Below, piece by piece: positions 1 to 9,626 of a DNA stretch of 43,267 bases. Every line of letters begins with the position of its first letter. Position 1 is the stretch's first letter. The translations under genes and the position numbers were made by a program. Source of the DNA: an uncultured Lachnospiraceae bacterium (GTDB lineage: Bacteria; Bacillota; Clostridia; Lachnospirales; Lachnospiraceae). Under the pieces are notes generated by a model. The model was not told where the DNA came from. It made no database searches and was given only the letters and a program-made list of their open reading frames with translations. Where the stretch lies: contig CAJTJZ010000028.1 of NCBI GenBank assembly GCA_910576895.1, positions 1-43,267 of the forward strand, given 5' to 3'.

Positions 1-2360
1 ATTTCTTCGGCAGTTGCATTATTTTTATCTGCTATTACACGTTTACATTCTTCAATTTGATTAATATTTTGCATATATTGAGCTTGTTTTAGCTCTTTAT
101 TGACACTATTAATAGCAGTTTGTTCTTCTACTTTTGCCCTTGCAATCTCTCTAGCTTTATCAGCATTGATTTGCATAGAACCATTCACATATTCTAATGC
201 TGACCGATAATCCATCAATTCTTCGGAAGTATAATCCTCAAAAGAAATAGATTCACCTGTTGTTTGTGCATTTAATATTTCTTGCAAGTGTGATATACTG
301 CTTATGGTACTATTTGTAGAATTAATGAAATCATCTATATTAATACCAACACTAATTTCTGTTTTAGACGCATTTAAAATAGCTTTTTCAAAATCGTCAA
401 TACTCCAACTAGAAGTATCTGTTGATTCGTATATGCCATATAAAATTTTTAAATCATCAATACTTAAGTTATCAATAAAATTATCAAATTCCTTTTTTTC
501 GTCTTTCATGTTAAAAGCTTCTTTTAATTGCTTCTTTACTTCTTCTACGTTGATGATTCCAGCAGTAGAGTTTATAGAATCAATAACATCTTGAATATTG
601 ATACCAGCCTTTTCACACGCTTTTGTAAGTTTAGGAAATTTATTTTTTATAGTATCTATGGTAATTCCAACATTATTTGATTTTTCAGCTATTTTAACCA
701 ATTTTTCTTTTACATGAGATAAAGTAGGACGTTCCCATATTTTATCTATTTTTTTAGATGTACTAACAGCTTTCTCATAGGAAGACGTTGTATAGTCAAA
801 AAGTTCTTGCACTTTTTGTGCAGTTTCTTCATAACCGTTTAATACATTCCCATCTGAATCAAGTAAGGATTGATATTCTGTATTAATTTCATTGAGATCG
901 GTAGTGAGTTCTTTATTTAAATCTTTTATCCATTTTTTGTATTGTTCATATTGCTTCTTTATACTTTTATATTCTGTACTCTTTGGATCTGATTTTGATA
1001 ATTTTATTTCAAGTTTCTCATAGTTTGATTGATACTGATTCAGTAATCTTTGTTTCTCTTTTGTTCGTTCTATCATATCTTTTGGTTTATTTGCTTTAGA
1101 ATCTTTTTTATCAAATTGATCATTAATCCATTCTAAAATAGATCTCGTTTTCTTTGTTAAGACATGATTGGCATCTTCGGCAGCTTCTTTTTTTTGCATG
1201 GTAGCTATTTGTTCTTTAATAGTTTTCTGTCTTTCTAATTCATTATTTTGCTGTTTCAAAGTTTCTAGTTCTTCTTTTTCAACGATACTTAAAGAACCTT
1301 TTGCCTGTAATTCATCTATTCTCTTTTTCGTAGTTTCTAATTCCGAATTTAATGATGTTAATTCTGATGTAGTAGTTTCATATTCTTTTCGTGATTCCGC
1401 TGCTTTTTCTTTAGCTTCTTTCATAGATTCTGTAAGTGCGTCAAAAATTTTTACTAAGCTAAAAATAGCTCCCACAGCAAGAATTGCCCAACCAACAGGA
1501 TTAGTAAAAAGAAATGTTTTGATGGCAGTTGTAGCAGTAGTAATGGAAGCTGTTAGAGCTTTAAATGAAACTGCTGTACCTGTATTAGATGCCGCTAGTC
1601 CTGCATTTGCAACTATTTCATCAGCGGTTGCGGCAGTGACTCCATTTTTTATTAATGCACTTCTTAATTCAGCAGCGGTACAAGTATCAATTGCAGTTTG
1701 TAGTCCAAGTTCCTGCATAATAGAAGCTTGTGTTTCGGCAGTTAAACCAGCTTGATGAAATGCTCTCGTGATCATCGCCATAGAAATGGAATTTTGACTT
1801 TGTGCTAAACCAGCAGCAACTAAAACTTGTTGTTTTTCTGCTTCTGTTAAAGCCGTTGTTGACAATGCTACGTTTGCTTGTTTCAATGACAATCCATCTA
1901 AACTTGCAACCATTCCATTAAGAGAAGCTTGTGTTAATAATCTAGTATCACCATCAATCGCTCTACTAACATTTTTTAATTTAGAGATTGATTCTAGGAT
2001 ATTGACAGAACTGATTTCTAGAAGTATGCTTTTTAATTCTTTAAAATTCGTTATGATGCCAAGAAATCCTGTACTTAATCCCAGAGTAGGAAGAACTCCA
2101 AACTTATCAATGAGGCAGTCCAAAACATTTACAACACTTGTGATTCCATCAACTAAACCTTTTAAAAAATCACTATTTATGAAACTATTAGATAAAGCTT
2201 CCCAAGCTGTACCTAATTGTTCTAAATGACCTTGTAAACTTTGTATCCATTTTTCTTGTTCTTCGGCGGCAGTACCTTTTGCGTTCGTAGCTGCATCCAT
2301 AGCTTTTTCTACATTTTTCCAGTTGAGAAGTAGACTGGCGACATCATTCGCCCTATTTTT
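1..2360 (-). CDS. Tape measure protein, exon 4 (open at window edge)
   Basis: This is the large C-terminal part of the tail tape measure protein, which sets tail length and forms the inside of the tail tube. The minus-strand frame is open from 2360 to base 1 and continues outside the window. It opens with KNRANDVASLLLNWKNVE, the usual continuation of the conserved TMP block after LLETIAG. Next comes a hydrophobic stretch (TNPVGWAILAVGAIFSLV, around 1480) and then long Lys/Glu-rich coiled coil, both typical of TMPs. The exon has no start codon of its own; it is joined to the upstream exons by removal of a group I intron. Plus-strand open frames here are shadows. Confidence 0.9.
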
Positions 2361-2942
2361 CAAGATTTTAAATGAATGTCGTAAGCATTCATTAATTATT
2401 TTATAAGTAAACTTTAAGAATATGAAAACTTATTACTTTTTTAATGATAGATAGTTGACATAATATTTTTCTTGCCCAAAATATACCTACAAAATAATTC
2501 TTATGTTTTCACATAATGTTAAGACTATTTTTTAATCACACTCTAAATAGAGTAGCAATCATACCTTTTCGATTTAAGGGAATTTCACCCACGTCATTTA
2601 CGATTACGCCCTACGATTGTTGTTACAGATATTCAGGATTTCCACCTTAATTCTCTCGTCTGTAACTCGACAAGAATCTAGTCGTTGAACCTTCTTCCTC
2701 AACTTAACTGTCCTATGGTCTAGGATAATGTTAGGAAGCTTGGCTGCATGAACGTCCATTTCTAATTTATATAAAATTAGCAAATACGATACTTAGGCTT
2801 TTGACCCTATATCATCCTTATGTTGTTTCTGCTTTCGCACCTTCATATAGTAGTTTCCTCTATATTGTGGTATAAGGCTTTAGGAATTACCTGCAATTAA
2901 ATATGTTCTTTATGCACATTTCTGTACATACTGGTAAAATCT
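2361..2942 (-). ncRNA. Group I intron 3 in the tape measure gene
   Basis: A 582-nt insertion separates LLETIAG (exon 3) from KNRAND (exon 4) in the conserved TMP block. The 5' exon ends in CTGGT and the intron carries ACCAG just downstream, forming P1. The intron contains AATTGCAGGTAATTCC (P3/P4 region) and GGTTCAACGACTAGA (P7 type), both group IA hallmarks, and ends in G (ATCTTG) before the 3' exon. No endonuclease ORF remains inside. The closing P1 base pair is U-A instead of the usual U-G wobble. Boundaries come from protein continuity and the U/G splice rules. Confidence 0.88.
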
Positions 2943-3191
2943 ACCAGCAATAGTTTCTAATAAATCAGTATCAGTTAAATCATAATAAACTTTTGCAATT
3001 CCTTGCATAATTTCATAGGTACTTTTAAAAGAACCATCATCTTCAAATATGTTTACCTTTCCATGGGAAAGGTTTAATATCTTTGTTTGCATTTTTGATA
3101 AAGATTCTACATTTTCATCGACATCTTCACCAAGTTTTTCTAATTCCCCTGACATTCCTCGCAAACGTAGGCTTAAAATTTTTAATGCATT
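2943..3191 (-). CDS. Tape measure protein, exon 3 (83 aa)
   Basis: This encodes the most conserved TMP block: NALKILSLRLRGMSGEL, then GEDVDENVESLSKMQ, HGKVNIFEDDGSFKSTYEIM and DLTDTDLLETIAG. Reading on past the exon in the DNA gives RFYQYVQKCA and a stop, and reading upstream gives non-TMP sequence, so both flanks are intronic. The 249-nt exon keeps the frame with exons 2 and 4. An apparent ATG start at 3230 lies inside intron 2 and is not a real start. Confidence 0.9.
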
Positions 3192-3621
3192 CTGTCTGTT
3201 ACTTTCTCTATAAAAATAGGTACTGACCATAATATCTTGTATTATGGCGAGTAGTCATTTCTGGCTACTTCTCACGTTTCTTTTTTAGATTATTGCGTGA
3301 CAATCTTGTATTTCAACAAGAAGGGAGAATATGTTCTCGTTCAGACTATACATTTAACCTTAAAAATTAAGGCTATCAGGTGAAATGTTTATATTGCTAT
3401 AAACATCGCTCTAGTCGTTACAAATTTCAAATTAATATGGAGTTTGAATATATTTCTATTGACCTTTGTTGCAACTTAGATACTCAATTATCATAGAAAA
3501 TAGAAGATAATTACTAATTTGAAATTCTCGGTCTTGTCCATCTCTGGATTTTAACCGATTTACCATGAATCTATGCAACATAAGTTGCACCATACATTAC
3601 TGTATGTTCAGGCAATTCTTT
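3192..3621 (-). ncRNA. Group I intron 2 in the tape measure gene
   Basis: A 430-nt insertion between DPDKAG and NALKILS, two halves of one conserved TMP motif. The 5' exon end CAGGT pairs with GCCTG in the intron, with the canonical U-G wobble at the splice site. AACGACTAGAG and a TATAGTCTGAACGAG segment fit P7 and its 3' partner. The intron ends in G (GACAG). No ORF of note lies inside. It is the shortest of the three TMP introns. Confidence 0.87.
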
Positions 3622-3669
3622 ACCTGCTTTGTCAGGATCTTGTGTTACTTCGGTAATACCAGTAACCAT
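3622..3669 (-). CDS. Tape measure protein, exon 2 (16-aa micro-exon)
   Basis: This 48-nt exon encodes only MVTGITEVTQDPDKAG, sandwiched between two group I introns. The peptide is the expected link between QESAA of exon 1 and NALKILS of exon 3 in this TMP family. Its leading Met is an internal residue, not a start. An exon this small means two introns have landed 48 nt apart in the most conserved part of the gene. Confidence 0.88.
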
Positions 3670-4156
3670 CTGTTATGTTTGTGAAAATCGCAAGTTTTCA
3701 CATAGGTTGATTATTATATTATTTTTCATATTATCATTCCTTTTCATAATCAACATATCAATATATTTCTATATTGCACAGACTATATTTTCACCTTCAT
3801 CATGATATGTTAAGGGTATACTTTTTCCATTGAAAGGGTTTTCACCTACATCATTTGCGATTATGCCGTACTTCTATTGATTTGAGTATTCAGGATTTCC
3901 GCCTTTATTTTATAACTATATAAATAGTATTCTCAAATCCCTTATGGGGAATAGTCGTTGAACCTTTACCCTCGGCTCAAGTACCGTATGATCTACGGGA
4001 TACGTTAGGGTACTTGGCTGCTGATTATCCAATCATTACGTTTTTGAACTTTCATAACATGGTTTCTCTGTTATTGTAGTGTAATGCTCTAAGGATTTCC
4101 CAGCAATTAAATATATTCATTTATATATATTTCTATATATTCAGCCTATTTTACTA
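3670..4156 (-). ncRNA. Group I intron 1 in the tape measure gene
   Basis: A 487-nt insertion between QESAA and MVTGITE. The 5' exon end CAGCT pairs with GGCTG in the intron, with a U-G wobble at the splice site. The intron contains AATTGCTGGGAAATCC (P3/P4 region), GGTTCAACGACTA (P7) and AAATATAGTCTGTGC (3' P7/P3 side), and ends in ACAG. It shares most core segments with intron 3, including the AAATCCTGAATA segment, so the two appear related by descent. No ORF remains. Confidence 0.88.
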
Positions 4157-5512
4157 AGCTGCGGATTCTTGTATTGTATTTCCAGCCATTTGTAGAGCAG
4201 AAGCAGTTTTTGATAAACCACTACCTACGTCTGCGGCAGAGAGAGCAAATTCATTTCCAATTTTATCGTAAATATCTGCGATTAATTCAACAGCAGCACT
4301 TTCATCATTATTTGTCAATGAAAGAAGTTGGTCTTGAAAACCTTTATACGCAGTTACCAAATTATCAACAGCGGTTTTATTATCTAAATCAGTTACGTGT
4401 TGATACATCGTAGTAATTTCAGATAATTTTACGGCACTATTACTATCAAATCCTAATCTTACCCAATCGGCAGTAGAAGTAATAATTTCTGCTAAAGAAG
4501 AACCATATTCTTTTGCAGATGATGTCATTTTGCTATATAAGGTATCATATTGTTGACTGGTTAAATCTGTAATACGATATAATTCTGTCATGGCAGTATC
4601 AACATTTAAGACATTTTGACACATATCTTTCATTGCTCGGACACTGTAATTTATCATTTGATAGGCTGAAAAATAAGATGCAACTTGTTTCGCAAGATTG
4701 GAAAAAGAGTTTGCAGTTTTATTTACAGTTACAGTTTGTTCTGATTGTACTCTTTGCAATCCCTTAACCTTATTTTCCGTAGTTTTTAATACTTGTTGAA
4801 ACTTTTCATAATCACGAATAACAGATTCTATATCATCACTTGCATCCATATTCCCAAGTAGGGATTTCATTTTTTGTATTTGAGAAGAAACATCTCTACT
4901 TTCTATTCCTAATTTTTTGAATTTGGATTCAAGAGCAGATACTTGATTATCTAAAGTTCCATTATCAATTTTTAATTTAATATTACTTGCTAATTTAATT
5001 TTAGCATCCTCTACTTTAGCAGACAATTCAGAAATTTTTGTTTTTGCTTGATCAATACTAGAAGTAAAAGAAGTAAAATTCACCTTTGTTCCATTGCTTA
5101 ATTGATTTTCCAAAGTTGAATAGATCTGCTTTAATTTATGAAGTTCTGTAATATATCCAGATATTTCATTTTTATTAATGCCAGACATATTTAATTTTCC
5201 AACTTTTAATTCCATGTTGCTTATTTGTTTTGATAAGCTATACAAATTTCTATATGATTTTTGTAATCTATTTGTATAATTATCTATAGGATTATTTTTG
5301 TTTTCATCTATACTATTACCTGTAAGATTTATTTTAATTCCACTTAATCCTTCGATTTGTTTTTTGATTTTATCTATTTGAGAAGTGATATCAGAGGTAT
5401 CTATTTCAATTTTTACAGGATTAGTTTTTATACCACTGATTTGCTGTTTTAAACTATCAATATTCGCTGTATTAAGTTCTATGCCTATTTTTACTAAAAA
5501 TTCTTCAGCCAT
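4157..5512 (-). CDS. Tape measure protein, exon 1 (N-terminus)
   Basis: The start ATG at 5512 follows AAAGGAGTAATTGT, a strong ribosome site that overlaps the stop of the upstream endonuclease gene. The 452 exon-coded residues begin MAEEFLVKIGIELNT and are mostly coiled coil (Lys/Glu/Ser/Asn rich). They then enter the conserved TMP core: NVDTAMTELYRITDLTSQQY, SAKEYGSSLAEIITSTADW and SAADVGSGLSKTASALQMAG. The exon ends at QESAA, where group I intron 1 begins; a stop codon inside the intron would otherwise end the protein. Confidence 0.92.
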
Positions 5513-5516
5513 ACAA

Positions 5517-6338
5517 TTACTCCTTTACATATTCAAAATGCATATTTTTACACAAACTTCCCCTACGGCAAGCAGCGTAAATGGTATTGATTTTTATTCC
5601 ATATTTTTTACAAATATCTTGTGCAGAATCAAATATCTCACCAGTTTCAATACAACGGACTTTTCTTCTGTTACCATAATTAGGATTTTTAGTAGGGTCT
5701 TTAAACCGTTCTTTTGCCTTTTGAGATAATAATAATTTTGTTTCTTTTGTATGATGTTTCCCATAAAAAGGATTATTTTCAGAAATAGACAACCGTTCTT
5801 TTGCAGCAATAGAAATTTTTGATTTAGTATCTTCAGATAATGTTCTACCAATCAATGCAATTTTTGAATTTTCATTTTCTTTATAACGCCTTTTTTGTGT
5901 TTCAGATATTTTTTGTTTTGTTTCTTCCGATTGGTGCTTACCATATAGAGAATGATTTGCTTTGTCGGATAAAAAATCTTTTCTTTTTTTACTCATTATT
6001 TTTCTTGTTTCTAAATCATAACTATATCCATTCGTGCCACCAGATTGTATATTATATCCAAAGTTTCTATCATTAGATTTATAAAAAACAATCAGTTCCT
6101 TTTCCTTTAATTCTGCTTCTTCTTTAAGCAATCCAGTAAATAAAACATCATGTGAAAAAGAATCCCAACCATATTTTTGAATAGCATGATAAAAATATCT
6201 GCTTCTTATATAACCATTCCCACTCATCCATCTACGTTCTGGATATTGACAAGTTATTCCAATGTAAACCATATCGTTATCTTTTTTAGAAAATTCTTTT
6301 GGAAGAGTGTGTTTATAAACGCTATATAATTCTTCCAT
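5517..6338 (-). CDS. GIY-YIG homing endonuclease (free-standing)
   Basis: Site-specific DNA endonuclease of the phage Seg/I-TevI class. The N-terminal GIY-YIG nuclease domain shows LYSVYKH then MVYIGITCQYPERRW, a catalytic-type Arg in PERRW, and the Glu-rich KEEAELKEKE segment. NUMOD3-type repeats follow (SLYGKHQSEETKQKIS, NPFYGKHHTKETKLLLS), and a C-terminal NUMOD1-like element (CIETGEIFDSAQDICKKYG) should bind DNA. I start it at Met 6338, 9 nt after GGAAGGTG; Met 6344 is also possible. It sits 4 bp upstream of the tape measure gene and is not inside an intron, but may serve the nearby introns. Confidence 0.9.
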   Translation of the reverse strand: MEELYSVYKHTLPKEFSKKDNDMVYIGITCQYPERRWMSGNGYIRSRYFYHAIQKYGWDSFSHDVLFTGLLKEEAELKEKELIVFYKSNDRNFGYNIQSGGTNGYSYDLETRKIMSKKRKDFLSDKANHSLYGKHQSEETKQKISETQKRRYKENENSKIALIGRTLSEDTKSKISIAAKERLSISENNPFYGKHHTKETKLLLSQKAKERFKDPTKNPNYGNRRKVRCIETGEIFDSAQDICKKYGIKINTIYAACRRGSLCKNMHFEYVKE

Positions 6339-6426
6339 ATACATTGTCACCTTCCTTTCCAAGTGCATTTGCACCCTAACAAGGTGCAATAATATGCTTA
6401 AATTTAGTAACAAAAATAGAAAATAC

Positions 6427-6455
6427 TTGACTATTTATTGTTATTTAGTTATAAT
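6427..6455 (+). promoter_or_regulatory. Sigma-A promoter for the 6525 gene
   Basis: TTGACT and TATAAT are separated by exactly 17 nt. The promoter faces right, against the surrounding phage late genes, and lies about 70 nt upstream of the only plus-strand gene in the structural region. It suggests expression by host polymerase, possibly during lysogeny. Confidence 0.8.
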
Positions 6456-6524
6456 CCTATAATTATTAGAGATGAGAATTGTAATAATACATAATAGAGT
6501 ATTGTCAACACCAAAGGAGTTAGT

Positions 6525-6824
6525 ATGGATTATAAAAAATATTTTACGAATTTACTTTCCTATTATAGAGTACATATACAAATGAATGATCAACCTTATA
6601 GTGAAGAAATACTAAAACAAATAGAAAAATACGAACATATGTTGCAAAATGGTGAAGCAAGCAAATTAAATTTAATTAGCAATAAATATTTTTGGCTACC
6701 AGCATTATATGCATATAAAAAACAATTAAAAAATAATATTATGGATGATTCCTTATCAGAAGAAGATTCATTTCATATAACAAATGAATTGATATTAAGA
6801 ATATCAAAAACAAACGAATCTTAA
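6525..6824 (+). CDS. Small moron-type protein, unknown function
   Basis: A 99-aa acidic, tyrosine-rich soluble protein (starts MDYKKYFTNLLSYYRVH) that I do not recognise. The start follows CCAAAGGAGTTAGT, a good ribosome site, and a near-consensus sigma-A promoter lies upstream. It is the only rightward gene among the phage structural genes. Its stop overlaps the stop of the facing gene by 4 bp (TTAA read on both strands). Own promoter plus opposed orientation fits a moron expressed from the prophage, perhaps an immunity or host-fitness gene; that is inference. Confidence 0.75.
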   Translation: MDYKKYFTNLLSYYRVHIQMNDQPYSEEILKQIEKYEHMLQNGEASKLNLISNKYFWLPALYAYKKQLKNNIMDDSLSEEDSFHITNELILRISKTNES

Positions 6825-7117
6825 CATTTACTAAATAATTTTACTCTTTCATCATGAGGGATATCTAAATCATACCCTTTTTTGATAATTTCTTTTATCC
6901 ATAACCAATGTTCTGTCCAACCATCTTCTTTCACGTGCTTTTCTAAACGATTAAGGAGAGCAATTCTCAACATTGAATTTTTATATTCTTTCTTTTTAAA
7001 TTCACCCCATTCTTCTTCTGAAATAGGAATAGGACTCCGTTTCATACCAAATATAATATAAAAATCATATTCTTCAAAAGGAACATCGTCTGGAATTTCT
7101 TGTGATTTAAAGTCCAT
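6821..7117 (-). CDS. Small acidic protein, paralogue A
   Basis: A 98-aa protein beginning MDFKSQEIPDDVPFEEYDFY and containing EDGWTEHWLWIKEIIKKGYDL. It is a tandem paralogue of the next gene upstream: the N-terminal ~17 residues and a central 25-residue block are almost identical, while the middle has diverged. A ribosome site (AAAGGAGTGATTC) precedes the ATG. I do not recognise the family. Its stop codon overlaps that of the convergent 6525 gene. Confidence 0.75.
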   Translation of the reverse strand: MDFKSQEIPDDVPFEEYDFYIIFGMKRSPIPISEEEWGEFKKKEYKNSMLRIALLNRLEKHVKEDGWTEHWLWIKEIIKKGYDLDIPHDERVKLFSKC

Positions 7118-7161
7118 AATGAATCACTCCTTTCAAAATATTTACTATAAATATAATGACT

Positions 7162-7458
7162 TTAATATTTATGAAATAATTTCCACATTTCTTCATCTGA
7201 TATATCTAAATCATACCCTTTTTTGATAATTTCTTTTATCCATAACCAATGTTCTGTCCAACCATCTTCTTTCACAAATGATTTAAGAACAAAAGTAACT
7301 ATTTCACGTTGTTCTTTATTCTTTTTTTCTTTTTTTTCATATTCACCCCATTCTTCTTCTGGAATAGAAGAAAAACGATAATTAATATGTGATCTTATAT
7401 AATTTCTGTATTCTTCAAAAGGAACATCGTCTGGAATTTCTTGCGATCTAAAATTCAT
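7162..7458 (-). CDS. Small acidic protein, paralogue B
   Basis: A 98-aa protein beginning MNFRSQEIPDDVPFEEYRNY, with the same EDGWTEHWLWIKEIIKKGYDL block as its downstream neighbour. Both are 98 residues with the same layout, so they arose by tandem duplication. AAGGAGGTAACATAATT precedes the start. It lies directly after the recombinase gene (2-bp gap), so translation is probably coupled. Function unknown; the conserved Trp-rich block is the likely functional surface. Confidence 0.75.
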   Translation of the reverse strand: MNFRSQEIPDDVPFEEYRNYIRSHINYRFSSIPEEEWGEYEKKEKKNKEQREIVTFVLKSFVKEDGWTEHWLWIKEIIKKGYDLDISDEEMWKLFHKY

Positions 7459-7460
7459 AA

Positions 7461-8543
7461 TTATGTTACCTCCTTGGATTTTAAATTATGTTCTATTTCT
7501 TCTAATTCTTCTTTGAATGATTCTGCTTCTAAAGCAGCTTTTAATTTGTCAAGATTTTTCCATTTTCTATCCTTTGCAGTAGCATCATTATAAATATCAA
7601 CTAATGTATCACTTGACCATTTCTGTAATTCTTGTATTAATTCTTTTTCCAGACCAATACTTAAAAGATAGGTAGTCCAAAAATGTCTACCAGCATGAGG
7701 ATACCAATGTTTGTCCAAAACATTATCCCATTTCTCCATCCAACTACGAATGGTTGAGATTAAAGCTGGTTCACCATCATTACGAATAAAAATAAAATTA
7801 TGATTTTTATGATGTTCCTTCATAATTTGTTCTCTCATCGGTAGCCATTGATAATAGTATGGTAAGAAGATATCTTTGATAATGTATCTTGGGATATACT
7901 TTCCATGAACGCCTCTTCCTTTTACACGAATATCTTCGGTAGTTTCTAAAAATAGACCTTCAAATGCTGTATGATTTTCGTCAATCATATCCGTAGTAAA
8001 TCTTAATAATTCGCTTGCCCTAGAACCAGATGCCATAATTAAGGCAAGCAAACATTGTTCTTTTACGTTTCCTTTTTCTCCTAACCAATTCATAAGATTG
8101 TCCAGTTCTTCTTTAGAAAAAATAGATTTTTTACGTACTGTAAATTTTGGTAATTTTTCTATTTTTGGTAGAAGATTACGAAAAGTAGGATAATTTTCAT
8201 CAAAAATATTTTCAACCCATGTACTAAAGCTTGACAAACAAGAGTGTGCTTGTGCATATCGGGAAGAACCCCATTTTAATTCCGTTACACAAAAGTCAAA
8301 AAAATCCATAAGTTCAAACTTCTTTATATCTATAAAAAATGTATTCTCATTGTATAATAAATTCCACGTAAAAAAAATATTTAGGTTGGAACGGTAATTT
8401 ATAACGGAATTAGGAGAGCGTTTTGTAGCAAAATTTTTCAAGAATCGGTCAACAAGTTTTTGATTTTCTGGATGAATTTGTTGTAACAATTCTGGTGAGG
8501 TAATTATTTTTCTGTAAGTTTCTCTGCCTTTCCTTCGTGCCAT
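7461..8543 (-). CDS. Tyrosine recombinase / phage integrase family
   Basis: A 360-aa site-specific recombinase. The N-terminal SAM-like DNA-binding domain covers roughly residues 25-115. In the catalytic domain the active-site residues are visible: Arg175 (ASGSRASELLR), Lys208 (VKGRG), His283 and Arg286 (HAGRH), Trp309 in the usual His/Trp position (QKWSS) and Tyr318 (VDIYNDA). I chose the second ATG because GGGAG precedes it and no ribosome site precedes the first. Its place among tail genes is unusual for a prophage integrase but matches the recombinase near the tape measure in SPbeta (yomM). It may act on dimers or on att sites; unproven. Confidence 0.88.
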   Translation of the reverse strand: MARRKGRETYRKIITSPELLQQIHPENQKLVDRFLKNFATKRSPNSVINYRSNLNIFFTWNLLYNENTFFIDIKKFELMDFFDFCVTELKWGSSRYAQAHSCLSSFSTWVENIFDENYPTFRNLLPKIEKLPKFTVRKKSIFSKEELDNLMNWLGEKGNVKEQCLLALIMASGSRASELLRFTTDMIDENHTAFEGLFLETTEDIRVKGRGVHGKYIPRYIIKDIFLPYYYQWLPMREQIMKEHHKNHNFIFIRNDGEPALISTIRSWMEKWDNVLDKHWYPHAGRHFWTTYLLSIGLEKELIQELQKWSSDTLVDIYNDATAKDRKWKNLDKLKAALEAESFKEELEEIEHNLKSKEVT

Positions 8544-8572
8544 AGAGCTATCATCTCCCTTCATAATTTTAA

Positions 8573-9037
8573 TTATTTAATAGAGATACCTTCGGAAATA
8601 AGTGCTTGTTTTATCCTATCGTAAATTTTTGCATGGATTATTTCCATAGATTTATCCCAAATAGGTGTTGTGGTAGCTGCAATGTTCCAACCAGCAGCAC
8701 CATGACCCCCATGCATAGCTGCTTGGATTACATCCTCACCGTTTGCACCATGATTGGGATATTTCTGTCCATGAAGATATTTAAAAGAATAATCTAATTT
8801 GGAAGCATCAAAATAAACCTCTGCTTGATATCCATTTGTAGTTGGTACAAGTTCTGATTTCACAAGAGAATGGAATAATTGTCGTGTTCTTTCATATAAT
8901 ACAGGATCATATTCTCCATACCATTGTGCTAAAATCTTATCAATTACTTGATAAATTTCTTCTTCTACAGTAGAAATAGCTGGCTGCATTTTAGACAATA
9001 GATAAGATGTTAGTTCCTTGGTTGATGAAAATGTCAT
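8573..9037 (-). CDS. Putative tail completion / HK97 gp10-like protein
   Basis: A 154-aa protein with layout of phage head-tail or tail completion proteins: an N-terminal helix-rich half (TYPE: EIYQVIDKILAQWYGEYDP), then YQAEVYFDASKLDYS, a Gly/His-rich loop (QAAMHGGHGAAGW) and a C-terminal amphipathic helix. Such a loop after a beta region is common in gp10-like proteins. It lies between a tail chaperone candidate and the recombinase. The assignment is by pattern and position only. Confidence 0.5.
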   Translation of the reverse strand: MTFSSTKELTSYLLSKMQPAISTVEEEIYQVIDKILAQWYGEYDPVLYERTRQLFHSLVKSELVPTTNGYQAEVYFDASKLDYSFKYLHGQKYPNHGANGEDVIQAAMHGGHGAAGWNIAATTTPIWDKSMEIIHAKIYDRIKQALISEGISIK

Positions 9038-9046
9038 AATATCACC

Positions 9047-9613
9047 TTATTGTTCTGATTGATTTGTCTTTTTTAGATCTTTCTTATATAAATCAGAATT
9101 TGCATAAGCTTTTAGAATAGAATCTGTCGATAAATCACCAGCGAGATTCAGTTTTTTTGCTACTTCCATCAAACTATCCGTATCAATAGCATGAATCTTT
9201 TTATTTAATGTTACTAAAAGATTTGATAAAGCATCTGACAAACGGTTTCGTTGTACACCTGTGCGATAAGAAAGGTTATCCTCTACCGCTTTATTTAATG
9301 TTTCTAATAATCCATCAACCATATTTGCCTTTACAATAGCAACGATTTTTGTTTCTGATAAAAATTCCTCTATCTTGCTTAAAGAATCAACAGATTCACG
9401 AATTTCTGTCAAATCAACGTCAGTAAAAATATCTATAATTTCAAAATCAAATAGTAAATCACGAAGGATAACATTATAATTATCATCTAGGATGCTATTT
9501 ACTACAGTGTTTACAAATTTTACTTTATTTACTGCACTTAAATTTGTATAAAAAGAAAATCCAATCTCTGTTCCTTTCCATGTATACATTCCATTTTTTA
9601 TTTCCATATCCAT
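9047..9613 (-). CDS. Putative tail assembly chaperone
   Basis: A 188-aa acidic, mainly helical protein (MDMEIKNGMYTWKGTEIGFSF start; ends KKTNQSEQ) after TAGGGGGTAATGAAAT. It lies downstream of the tail tube and upstream of the tape measure, where tailed phages carry the assembly chaperone that coats the tape measure. I see no slippery frameshift site at its end, and a second chaperone frame is not evident. Family not recognised directly. Confidence 0.5.
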   Translation of the reverse strand: MDMEIKNGMYTWKGTEIGFSFYTNLSAVNKVKFVNTVVNSILDDNYNVILRDLLFDFEIIDIFTDVDLTEIRESVDSLSKIEEFLSETKIVAIVKANMVDGLLETLNKAVEDNLSYRTGVQRNRLSDALSNLLVTLNKKIHAIDTDSLMEVAKKLNLAGDLSTDSILKAYANSDLYKKDLKKTNQSEQ

Positions 9614-9626
9614 ATTTCATTACCCC

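Noticed and set aside
304..2229. Plus-strand open frames within the tape measure region
   Set aside because: They are antisense to a clear TMP reading frame and lack ribosome sites.
2910..3230. Separate 106-aa gene with its own ATG
   Set aside because: Both ends read into group I introns; the middle is TMP exon 3.
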